In this document: positions 27,613 to 39,900 of the stretch, piece by piece
How positions within the stretch are numbered: position 1 is the first letter of the stretch
Layout of the letters: each line of letters starts with the position of its first letter
Assembly: GCA_019916065.1 (NCBI GenBank)
Contig: CM034238.1
Coordinates: 1,466,699-1,530,698 of the forward strand
Source: Vitellaria paradoxa
Taxonomy: Eukaryota > Streptophyta > Magnoliopsida > Ericales > Sapotaceae
Reading direction: 5' to 3'
DNA: 64,000 nucleotides
Translations under genes and position numbers: made by a program
The notes under the pieces: generated by a model
The model's database searches: none
Told to the model about the DNA's origin: nothing
What the model saw: the letters and a program-made list of their open reading frames with translations, nothing else

Positions 27613-27869
27613 CAATCAAACGCACCCATATTTTGTTAGGCCTGTCGCCCAGTGTTGGCCCAAAAAATATTGTAGCGTGTCCAACTCAATAAGTGGTCGT
27701 GCTCGAGGCCTATCTTGAATACAAGATTTATTAGAGATTTATAGATAAATAAGAAAAGGGAGGAGGTAAGAGGACGGATCTGATAATTGCGAAAGCTCTC
27801 TCCTTAACATATTGCCCACTAAAAGTTTCTCGAGATCCAAACAAATATTTGTTGGGGAGAGAATTCACC
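27613..27869 (+). promoter_or_regulatory. Promoter and 5' leader of the V-ATPase subunit c gene
   Basis: A mixed-composition stretch between the MITEs and the start codon. A TATA-like ttatagataaataag lies near 27737, about 130 bp before the ATG, followed by a purine-rich block (agaaaagggaggagg). The start context ttcaccATGtc is good. The promoter is therefore short, with transposons ending 257 bp before the ATG. Confidence 0.4.
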
Positions 27870-27948
27870 ATGTCTTCGACATTCAGCGGAGATGAAACGG
27901 CTCCTTTCTTCGGCTTTCTCGGAGCTGCTGCCGCGCTCGTCTTCTCCT
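27870..27948 (+). CDS. VHA-c: VHA-c exon 1
   Basis: Encodes residues 1-26 plus the first base of Cys27 (TCCT|GTATTC donor). N-terminal segment and most of helix 1. Confidence 0.92.
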
Positions 27949-30900
27949 GTATTCAAACCCTAGCCCTAGATCTCCAATTACGCATACATAAGTACAAAAA
28001 TTATGTATATATACGTGTTGTTGTATCTGTCAGTTGTCGTATCGTTTGTGCGGATCGTGACCATTCTTGTTTTTGACTGTTCAGGTATGGGAGCTGCATA
28101 TGGGACGGCGAAGAGTGGCGTCGGTGTGGCGTCGATGGGTGTGATGAGACCAGAGCTGGTGATGAAGTCGATTGTTCCGGTGGTTATGGCTGGAGTTTTG
28201 GGTATTTATGGCTTGATCATTGCTGTTATCATCAGCACTGGGATTAACCCCAAGGCCAAGTCGTATTACCTGTTTGATGGCTATGCGCACCTTTCCTCTG
28301 GCCTCGCTTGTGGTCTTGCTGGGCTCTCTGCTGGAATGGCAATTGGGATTGTTGGCGATGCTGGCGTTAGGTAGTGATCTTTTGCTGAATTGTTTATTTT
28401 TCTCATTGATCATATTTTACAAGTTTTATTTTATTTGTTTACTGTGGTTAATTTCAATTTAAAGATTAATTGACGCGGTAGTGAATTTAATTCCTAGGAC
28501 TATGAAAAGAATACTCATATTGGCTTTCAATTTATGGTGAAGATCAATCGACATGGTAATGACTTTAATTTCTAGGATAATGAAAAGAATATTCAGACTT
28601 TCAATTTATGGTGTTGAGTGTTTTTATGATAGTGGAAGTTCAGGTTTCCATTAATATACTGTATATGGTTTGATTGTACTCTTAAGCTAGGAATGCTAAA
28701 TCAGGATTTCCTTGAACAAGAACCATGAATGGATTTTTGAGCAATAATTGCACTGCGATCTATTAAAGGAGAGCATGTTTTCTATGCTAGAACTATTGAA
28801 TTTACATAAGTGAATACACATAATCAGGAGTTTATATGAAATGGTTGGAATAATCATGTATAATTTGTTGCTAATATGTATGATTTGATTTTTGTGTTGC
28901 TTAGTTTTTTATGAAATGTTTGAATTGCAGTTGGTACTACCAGCTTAAATTTTAAATAATTTCTTGGTAGCTTCATTAAGGTTCTTTCAAAACATTTATT
29001 ATATGCTCTTAGATTGATAATAAAGTGAATGTTTATGTTCTATATCTTTTTGAGTTATTTTTACCAGATAAATGAATTTTAGTGTATGAAACACAGGCAA
29101 TTCAAAATGGGTGTCATATTTGTGTCCAACACGTATAGAACTCGCATGTAGCATATTCAATTCTTTTATCAGTTTTTCTTCTAGCATTTGATCAAGACAA
29201 ACTTAAATTTGAGTAGTTGAAACTTTTAAGATCGTATAATATTCTAAAACCCTTAAAACCATATAATATTCTATCTCATATTTTATTATGTCTTGTATAT
29301 TAATTATGTATTTAATTGTTGGATTAGTTTTTGTTTGAATGTTATATTCACTTATATAATTTTTTTTGCTAATATATATATATATATATATATTGTTGAT
29401 TAACTTGTATCTTGTATCTCTCGGTTATAGGAGATCAGATAATGCTGAATACTAATAAGGATAAGGACTGTTAGAGTCCCAGATTTGCTGGGAATTAGTT
29501 GCTGTTTTTTAGGAGTTTGTTTCACTACTTTAGGATAAAGATAAGTACAGATTTTAGGGTAGTTTTGTGTATATATACTAGGCTGTATTATACTTTAATG
29601 AAGGAATTTTTATATTAAGAACAGTTTCCTTCATGGTATCAGAGCAACGGCTTGTTACAGAAGTCCTATTTCCTTCCGGCTGAAGTTTGTCCTCCTCAGC
29701 CCTTCCTTCCATTCTTCCCTGCTGAGCTGAGGTTTGTCCTCCTCAGCATCCCTTGAACTCTCTGTCTTACTTCAAAGTAACTAAGGATGAGTTCCAGCAA
29801 AGAGGCTGCCACTTCCCTTGATTCTTCTCAGTCCCCCCTGGCTTCTTCAACTATCGGAGAAGGCTCAAATCTACAAATCACAAATCATAGACTGAATGGA
29901 AGAAATTTCATTCAGTGGTCTCGATCGGTCCTATTGGTTATTAGGGGTAAAGGGAAAATGGGCTATCTTAATGGAGACATTAAACAGCCTAATAAGGAGG
30001 ATCCTTCGCATGTGAACTGGGAGTTGAACAATTCAATGGTGATGGCCAGGTTGATCAACTCCATGGAACCTCACATTAGTTGAACATACCTTTTCCTGAG
30101 AACTGCTCAAGCTATTTGGCAAGCAGTAAATGCAAATTATTCAGATCTCAAAAATGCCTCTCAGGTATTTGAGATCAAGAATAGACTCAAGGAGATAAGA
30201 CAAGGCAATCTGGGAGTCACTGAGTACTACAATGAACTGCAAATCCTGTGGCAAGAGCTGGACATGCACTACGAAGCTGACTGGGGAGACTTAGAAGACA
30301 ACATAAAGTTCAAAAACCACCTTGAAAAAGAAAGACTGTATGAATTCCTGGCAGGATTGAACTGAGACCTCGACGAAGTGCGAGGGAGGATCCTTGGTTA
30401 TAGATCTTTACCATCCATCGAGGAGGCCTTCGCTGATGTGAGAAGAGAAGAAAGTAGAAGGAAAGTCATGCTTGGAGGGAATTTTGTCATTCCAGCAAAT
30501 GACAGATCCAGTGATACAACTGCTCTGGTTGTTAAAGGCGATCAAAGGAATCAGCAGAAGGGGGACAGAGGTGGAAGATCCTGGTGCAGCCACTGCAAGA
30601 AACTAGGGCACACTTGAGATACCTGCTGGGATCTCCATGGGAAACCAGCAAATTGGAAACCTCAAGGATCAAATAAGGGGAAGAGTTTCCAAGCACAAGT
30701 GGAGGAGAAGCCTGCTGAGCGTGTTAAAGAGCCAGAACAGAGTGGATTCTTCCTAAGTAAATCTCAACTGGAACAATTGCAGAATTTATTGAGCCAAGCT
30801 GCAATCAGCAACTCAAAAAATTCTGCTATGGCATCAGGTACTGTCCTGCATACCAAGAATACATGTTCTTGGATGCTGGATTCTGGAGCATCTGATCACA

Positions 30901-33900
30901 TGACAGATAATCTATCTCTATTCCACTCATATACTCCATGTCATGGAAGCTCTAAAGTTAAGGTAGCCAATGGCTCATACTCTACCATCGTCGGAAAAGG
31001 GTCTATTAGTCTCTCGAACTCTGTTACTCTTTATTCAGTTCTATATGTTCCAAATTTGGCCTGCAATTTAATCTCAGTCAGTAAGCTAACGCAGGAACTG
31101 AATTGTTGTGCTAAGTTTTGTGCTACTGGCTGTGATTTTCAGGGACTGGACTCAAGGATGATGATTGGCAATGTTAAGAGTGAAAGATGGATTCTATTAC
31201 CTCGAAATTGAAGAGGATTCTACAGAAACAGCCATGACTGGGAATGTATCTTCTCTTAGTTCCAATAAGGATGAAATAATGTTAAGGCATTATAGGCTAG
31301 GCCATCCAAATTTCCATTACCTAAAAAGATTGTTCCCAGACTTGTTTATCAATAAAAATCCTAATTCATTCCACTGTGAATTCTGCATCCTTGCTAAACA
31401 CTGTCGTGCACAAGTTCCATCTAAACCACACAAACAATCTCAACCTTTTTCCTTAATCCACAGTGATATAGGGGGGCCTTCTCGAGTAAAAAATATTTCT
31501 GGAACTAGATGGTTTATAACCTTTATCGATGACCACACTAGGGTTTGTTGGGTATATCTCCTTAAGGAGAAATCTGAAACTGCCAAGGTCTTCCAGATGT
31601 TTCATTCCATGGTCTTAACTCAATTTCATACTCCTATTCAAACCTTAAGAACTTTCAATGGAAGAGAATATTTCAATTCAATTCTAAGTGAGTACCTTGC
31701 TAATAATGGAATAATTCACCAAAGTTCATGCTCGGATACACCTCAGCAAAATGGTGTAGCTGAGAGGAAAAACCGACACCTAGTTGAGGTAGCTAGAGCT
31801 CTAATGTTTACCATGAATGTACTCAAGTATCTATGGGGTGAAGCTGTCTTAACAGCCTCATATTTGATCAATAGAATGCCTTCCAAGCCTCTTAGTTTTT
31901 CTGTTCCACTGAATAATCTACTTCAGGTTTACCCAGACTTTCGGTCCATTACATCATTACCAACAAAATTTTTGGGTGCACAGTATTTGTCCATAATCAT
32001 TCACCAAATCTTTCGAAACTTGATCCAAAAACTACCAAATGTGTCTTTGTTAGGTATTCTCCAACTCAACGTGGTTACAAATGCTATTCTCCTCACCTTC
32101 GTCGCTTCTTTGTGTCTATGGATGTCTCATTCATCGAATCTCAGCCCTTCTTTCCCAATACTTCTCCCTTCTTTCCCAATACTTCTCTTCAGGGGGAGAT
32201 GTTGAATAAAGATCAGTCTTGGGATACATGGGATACACCTTCACCTTCCTACACTCAGCTCACAGAAAACCCTCAGTTCACAGAAGTCTCTAATCCTCAG
32301 TTCACAGAAGTCTTGCCTCAGCCCACAGAACATTTCCTTCCCACAGAACATCAAATCTCACCTCAGCCTACAGACCACCAATCCCAGCCTACACCTATAG
32401 GGCCTACATTGGTTTCACCTGAGGAATATCTGAGAGGAGGTACATCTCAATCGGGGGGAGGAACTATCAGAAATAACTCTCAGCCAAGAGGCCAACTACA
32501 GGTCTACTTGCGACGTAATCAAAACAAACAAGGCCAATCTGACTCGACTCTTAGTTCCCAGAACAGTGAAGGAGCTACTGATTAGAATCTGCAGCAGACT
32601 ACTGATCAGAACCTGCAGCAGATTGAAAACTCAGAACAGGATCTGGAATGGCCTATTGCACTTCGGAAAGGGATCAGGACCTGCACCAAGCATCCCATAT
32701 CTAAGTATGTCTCCTATGCGAGGCTTTCCCCTGTATTCTATTCTTTCACTACTGCCCTGTCAAACACTGTAGTCCCAAACATCATCGAAGAAGCTTTGGT
32801 TGATCTAAACTGGAGAGCTGCAGTCCAGGAAGAGATGAATGCACTGCAGAAAAATAATACTTGGGAGATGGTGGAACTCCCTGATGGGAAAAAATCAGTT
32901 GGTTGCAAGTGGGTCTTCTCCATTAAATACAACACAGATGGGAGCATCAGCAGATATAAGGCCAGGTTAGTGGCCAAAGGTTTCACCCAAACACTTGGGA
33001 TTGATTACCAAGAAACCTTTGCTGCAGTAGCTAAGCTAAACACTATAAGGGTTCTGCTATCCTTGGCTGCAAATTTGGATTGGCCCCTACATCAATTAGA
33101 TGTAAAAAATGCCTTCCTAAATGGAGACTTACATGAAGAAGTGTACATGACAGCACCCCTAGGATTCAAAGGCAGCAGCAACAAGGTCTGCAGACTAAAG
33201 AAGTTTCTCTATGGACTAAAACAATCACTAATGGAATGGTTTGAGAAATTCACTAGAGCAGTTAAGAGGAAGGACTTTACTCAAGCTCAAACAGACCATA
33301 CACTGTTCTACAAACACTCTCGGAAAGGCAAAATCACAGTCCTAATTGTATATGTGGATGACATTATAGTCACTGGTAGTGACCTGATGGAACTGAACTC
33401 CTTGAAGAAATATCTTGCAGGGGAATTTGAACTAAAAGACTTAGGAGCATTAAGATATTTCTTGGGAATGGAAGTTGGACGCAGCAGTGCAGGAATCTCC
33501 ATCAGTCAGAAGAAGTATGTGCTGGATTTGCTTCAAGAAGAAAAATTGCTTGGCTGCAAACCAGCAGAGACTCCGAGGGATCCTAATGTAAAGCTGGAAC
33601 TTGAAGGAGGAGAGGAGGTTGACAAGGAAGGGTACCAGAAGCTGGTGGGCAAGCTGATTTACTTGTCCCACACTCGACCAGACATAACCTTTGCAGTGAG
33701 CATGGTAAGTCGATTCATGCACTCTCCAAAGAAGCAACATCTTGAAGTAGTATTTAGGATCTTGAAGTATTTGAAGTACACACCTAGGAAGGGGCTGTTT
33801 TTCAAGAAAGGGAGCCATAAAATGGTGGAAATTTACACGGATACTGACTGGGCAGGTTCTTCAATTGATAGGAGGTCCACCTCAGGCTACTGCACCTATC

Positions 33901-36900
33901 TATGGGGAAATCTAGTGACTTGGAGAAGTAAAAAACAACCCGTGGTTGCAAGAAGTAGTGCAGAAGCTGAATTTAGAGCCTTGGCCCATGGAATTTGTGA
34001 AGGCATTTGGCTTGAGAGATTACTAAAGGAGTTAAAGATGCCCCATTGTACTCCTATGAAAGTCTACTGTGATAACAAGGTAACTATCAACATAGCACAA
34101 AATCCAGTCCACCATGATTGTACTAAGCATGTGGAGGTTGACCGACACTTTATCAAGGAGAAACTAGACAATAAAACAATCTGCCTAGACTACATTCCTA
34201 CTCGGGAACAGACAGCAGATATCTTGACGAAAGGACTACATAAACCTAGATTTGAAAACCTAGTAAGCAAGCTGGGAATGATTAATATATACTCCCAGCT
34301 TGAGGGGGAGTGTTGATTAACTTGTATCTTGTATCTCTCGGTTATAGGAGATCAGATAATGCTAAATACTGATAAGGATAAGGACTGTTAGAGTCCCAGA
34401 TTTGCTGGGAATTAGTTGCTGTTTTTTAGGAGTTTGTTTCACTACTTTAGGATAAAGATAAGTACAGATTTTAGGGTAGTTTTGTGTATATATACTAGGC
34501 TGTATTATACTTTAATGAAGGAATTTTTATATTAAGAACAGTTTCCTTCATATATATTTGTTGTATCCTTACCATATTCATATCCTTATTTTTTTTTTTT
34601 TAAATTGTCATATCTGTGTCCATATTAGTATTGTGTCCATATCTCATTTTTGTATCCACGCGTTTTACATTTTTTCAGTAATTGATAGCTTTTACAGTAA
34701 TAGGTAGGAGAGAAAAGTTCAATCCTTTGTTTGCTCATTGTTAAAACCCACCCAACTAAAGAACCAAAGTTCTAAAACTATGTTTGAAAATTGTTATACT
34801 AGATGTCCCAAGAAATCTCGCAATAATAAATGCAACGTAGAGAAACTTAAGATTTTTAATGGGGAAAAACTTAAACTGGGAAAAAATCTCGAATCTTTCA
34901 CTATAAACATTATTATTATTATTATTATTATTATTTTGACAAAGACTCAACTTTTCAATATTTTCAAATTCATGAACCTATACCTGTTGATTATTTGTTT
35001 GAATTCTCGATGCACCAATACAAGTGAAAGAAACAGTGTTCAAATCCTTGAGAATCAATCAATTCTATGGCACCCGTTGAATCCACAGCCATCCGAATCC
35101 ATGGAACAAAAGATCCGAAATTCTTTAAATCACCAACGCATGAAAAATATGGAGTTTTTGACTAAATGTGACAAAAACCCTAATTTTGTTGAAGTGCAAA
35201 AGTTCTCTTAATATATTTATCTTCTGGAAATCTAAAAATTCCTAAGGATATATATATATATATATAAGTCAAAATCTCAAGAGAATTAGACTTCCGAATG
35301 CAGTTTAGAAAACTACCAAATGGACACTTTTGGGAGTGAGGTTCCTACTCGGTCACACAAGCTTTTTGCTTGCATTTTGTGTTGGTGGAGGTGACTCATT
35401 TGTAGATGATTATATAGTGCTCTATGGGGTTGATTTGACACAAGTGGGGGCATCTGAGGTGCATCTTATTAGGGTTTGAAGCGATTTCAGGATTGAAAGT
35501 TAATTTGCATAAGTTTGAATTGTTTCAGTGGGTAAAATGGTAGACTTGGTGCTTGTGTTCTGTCAGTGAGAGTACAGATACATGCCAAGTGCAAGGTGAT
35601 CAGTTGTAGCAATTTAAATAAATAAAACGATAAAGTACCGGTCATACCCAGAGGGAGAGGCGCTGTTAACTCACAATTCTTCTTCTCTTAATTAATAGGT
35701 GTCACACAATTGAAATTAAGGAAAATTGGTTTGAATTTTGAAAATGAAACATACTTAGGCATTTCATCAAACACCTAGGAGGCAACAATTAAATTCAACT
35801 TAGAAATTGTGTTTGATTAAACTAAAAACAATTATAAAAAGATCTTGGATCAAACCAATTCAAGTAGTGATCTTTATAGATTTTCAAGGATCAAGTATGA
35901 CTCAATCTAACCCTTATACAAGAGTAGATTGGAGGATATCTATCATTAAAGTCCAACTAAGAATAATGACTAATCAATTTGGTTGTAAAATTAAGTTCAC
36001 TTGGTTGAGTTCCTAGATCAAACACTTAGAATGCAGTAATGCATATAGAGTACATGAGAGTTCTACGTGATAATCCACATACGAATCCTTTACATTGTGC
36101 ATGAGAATTCTAACTAAGTAACTCACATATAATGTACATGGAATATACAATCAAGAATTGATCCAAGAATATCAACTAACGATTTTAAAAGATCCAAACA
36201 AATTAATCATCATTCATTGCAATAATTAAAAAAATTAAACATTGAAGCACAAGTCACCTTAAAAAGCCATATAGATCTACCACTCTCCTTGATTTGAGCC
36301 CAAGAAAGAAGGCTACTCAAGCATCGTAATGAAAGAACTTCAAAATATGCATTGAAATTGGAGCAATCTATACGAAAATTCTTCAAAAGAAAATAGAAAG
36401 AAAATTTTTCTAACTACCAAACAAGATAAATCTACTCTATCTCTAACTAAAACTCTTAACTCTATATGTATGTCTATATATTCTCTCCCCATTTCACGGA
36501 ACCTAACTCATATTGATAGTCTTCTCTTTTAAAAATTACAATAATGCCATTAAAATCCAATGAGCCCTCATCTTAATCAAATATTACAAAGATGCTCAGT
36601 TTGTAAGGTTGTTTGGACAGGGGTCTGGGCCTAGAGGCTGACACTTAGAATATTTTTGGCCTATGAATGTTGTCTTCCTCACTGTTGTGCGCACCAACTT
36701 TCGGACAAATGGCGGTTCTGATAGGGGAGGGGTCCGGACCTGATTTCCAGCACTTAAAAGTCTTAGCTTGTTTCTTCAATTGCACCCTCGCCGTGGTCCA
36801 CACTGGAGTTTGGACAAGGTATGGTCCGGGCAAGGGTCCCAACCACTTCTTATACTTAGTCATTTTCTTAGCTCAAAAGTAGAACGAGGTCTCTATGGTT

Positions 36901-39900
36901 CAGACCTTGGTTTGCACGGGGTCCTGTCTGGACCCTTGACCAAATAGTCTTGGCTTCTTTTCATACTTTATTAACTTAATTTCTTGAAATTGAATTCAAA
37001 ATGTATAATAGCAATGAAACCTTTATAATTTCCTTGTTTATCAATATAAAGTGAGGTAACAACGCTTCATTTCAAAAAAAAAAAAATTTAATATAAAGTG
37101 AGGTTTCACTACTTCATTTAAAATGTTAAATTATACGTTTTACCGTACAATCACTTGGCTTACTTGGCAACAATTTTGGGAAGTAAGGTGGGGGGATTTG
37201 CCGTCATCCTAGTTGGGTATGTGATTAGGAGCAAAGCACAAGGTGCGGAGTATTTAGGAAGAGGTATTAAAGAGATTTTAGAAATGGCTATCTGGGGGGA
37301 AGCAAAATGATACGAATCTAGCCTAACTCCACCTCAAAAGTTAACTCGTAAGGGGAGGGTTGCCAAACCTATATATATAACTCCGAAGACTGCCCCCGCT
37401 AACTGATGTGAGATTACATTAGACTTGACCCCTTTAGACTGCATGTCCTCGTGCAGGGAATTGAATCTGTGGGGTACACTAATTAGAGGAGGATTGGCTC
37501 TAATACCAGATTATACGAACCTAATCTAACCCTACCTCAATAGCTAGCTCATAAAGGGAGGGTTGTCAAACTTATATGTATAACACATATAGGTTAGGAG
37601 GATTGCCCTCGCTAACCGATGTAGGATCGCATCACTAAAGCTCCTTCCCAGGGGAGCAATGCTCACGTTGATTAAAAGTACTTTATCAAGCTTGCCTACT
37701 TATTAACTTTGTTCAAAGCTCCCATTTCAATTATAGTTGAGATATAAAAGATGCAAAGAAATTTCATTTGGTGAGATTTAGGAGAGGTTAGGTCGACTAG
37801 ATGACTATGTAGACCTATGAAGGAAGGGGACCTAGGGATAAGAAATCTCAAGGCTTTCAACATGGCTCTACATTGTAAATGGTGTGGAGGTCAATGGGGG
37901 AGAGGGATAAGTTATGGAGAAAAGTCATTATGGTGAAGTTCGAGGAAGAGTTTTTATTTATTTTTTTTGGGGGGGGGGGGTGGTTAGGTTGCACACACAT
38001 GGCGTGGGAATTTGGAAAGTTATAAGAAGCAAATGGGATGTGTTCATGAAGAATGTGAGATGGAAGATTGGCACGGGTAATAGCATTAAATTTTGGAATC
38101 ATTGGTGGCTCCCGAGGGGAGGTTGATGGATATGTTTTCGTATTTTTATAATTTAGGAACAGAAAAGGGAGTAGGAGTGGTGGATTGCTTGAATAGGGGA
38201 AGAATGGTATGGTTTGGGATGTAGGAATAAGAAGAAATTTGAATGATGGGAACTAGATAATTTTGTGGCTTTGATGGGTCTCTTGCTAGCTATTGACGTG
38301 GAGAAATGTGAGGATACAATAAATTGTTGTCAGATGAAACATGGAAAGTTCGAAGTCAAATAGTTCTACAAGGAGTTGAAGAGGTAGATAGGTGACTGAC
38401 TTTTGGCGAGACAAGAAGTGGAAATCTAGGTCATTCTGAAAGTGACCTTTTTTGGATGGTGTGCGGTGAGGGAGAGCATCCTGACTATTGACAATCTCAG
38501 AAGAAGGGGGTGTATGAATGTGAACTGGTGTTGTCTTTGCAAGATAGATGAAAAGTCTATAGGTCATTTGTTTATTCAGTGCCAATGGATGTCAGAGCTT
38601 TGGGATATTATTGTTGGGAGATTCGGAGTACAATTGTTATCTCCGAGTAATATGAAGACTTTGCTAAGTGAATGTGGGGGCATTCTCTGTGCAATAGAAT
38701 GAAGAAGGCTTGTAAGTTAGCGTTATTCTGCATGTGTTAGTTGGCATCGAGGGAGAGGAACAAAAGAATTTTTCAAGACACAATTCTACCTATGTATGGA
38801 GGGAATAGTCTATTTTTTTCAACTTTGTATGGTTGGGTAGGAGGAAGGGGGGGTTGATCTTGATTTGAATTCTTTTCTTTTTTTTTTTTTAATTTGTGGA
38901 AACCTTGAGTGAGTAGTGATGGCACTAGTAGGGCAAGGTGTTCCTCTTTTTGTTTCACTAGCATTTCCTTAATGCCTTTTCATTAATAAAATTTATGCAT
39001 TCATAAAAATATATATATATATATATATATAAAGCAAGGTTTTGGAAAATACAGTTGTACCATGTGGTACTTAATTAGGTACTATAGTTGTAACTTGTGT
39101 TTTTCAAAGTATTTTTATTAATTAATAATTATTAAATATTATTAATTAATATTATAACTATCTAAATTGAATTATAATTATCTAAATTGAATTATTTTTA
39201 CCACATAATGGGCCTGTTTGGCGCTTCAAAAAAGGTGGAAAACACTAAAAACCGAAAATTTATGAAAATCTCTAAAATTCTCTAACACATTTTGTACTTC
39301 TTGTACTTCGCGAAAAATTTATAGATTTATATATATTTACACGTCCCAACAAATTTTTACAAACTCTAATAATTTTTTTACAAACCCTAATACCATTTCA
39401 CAAGCCCCAATAACTTTTCTACAGAGCCAAAAAATTTTTAATCACTTTTAATAAATTTTGACGCAAATCCGTTTCGACGGAACCAAAAAAATGTTCGGAC
39501 GGTTTTTCTCTTCAAAAGCTGATGCAAAAGTAAAAATGTTTCACTATTCATGTCTGAAAAATGTGGTTTGGTTGCTGTGTGTCAAACGCCAAAAGTTTTT
39601 CCAAATCATATTTTTCGCTATTTTTCGTTGTTTTTTGCCCCGCCAGCCGGACCCAATATTTGAATACTACATGGATTAGAGTTTTTATAATTCAATACTC
39701 ATCAATTAATATTTGAATTTTAAATATTATAATTATCTAGATTGAATTCTACTTATCGCTTAATTTAAAAAATACTAATAATAGTATTTTTGGAATATCA
39801 TATGGATTATAATATTTATTTTAAGTTAGACACTATTAAAAATAATAATTTTTTGGTGATTTTAATGATTTGGATATAATCTTTAGTTCAAATATGATAC

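Larger units (their letters stand above)
29394..34550 (+). mobile_element. Ty1/Copia LTR retrotransposon, recently inserted, coding-defective
   Basis: 5,157 bp in sense orientation within the intron. The 240-bp LTRs start TG and end CA, and differ at two positions (both G/A). The duplication TATAT flanks it (29389-29393 and 34551-34555). The primer-binding site follows the 5' LTR with no gap, and a polypurine tract precedes the 3' LTR. The domain order gag, protease, integrase, reverse transcriptase, RNase H is that of Copia elements. Defects: stop codons at 30081, 30363, 30616 and 32583, frameshifts near 31170 and 31967, and loss of an integrase catalytic residue. Small LTR divergence indicates a young insertion. 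The insertion target is a (TA)n run. Confidence 0.95.

Noticed and set aside
28003..28374. Longer V-ATPase subunit c start inside intron 1
   Set aside because: The extra N-terminal residues come from reading intron 1; joining exon 1 by GT-AG gives the canonical MSSTFSGDE start.
34738..35211. 157-aa open frame with a poly-Ile run
   Set aside because: The run is an (ATT)n microsatellite and the rest lacks any motif.
36645..36882. Opposed open frames near 36.7 kb
   Set aside because: Mutually antisense, short and inside an unclassified repeat-like segment; no domain recognised.
37308..37634. Cassandra-type TRIM carrying 5S rRNA sequence
   Set aside because: The LTRs lack the 5S rRNA promoter sequence; only the general TRIM layout fits.
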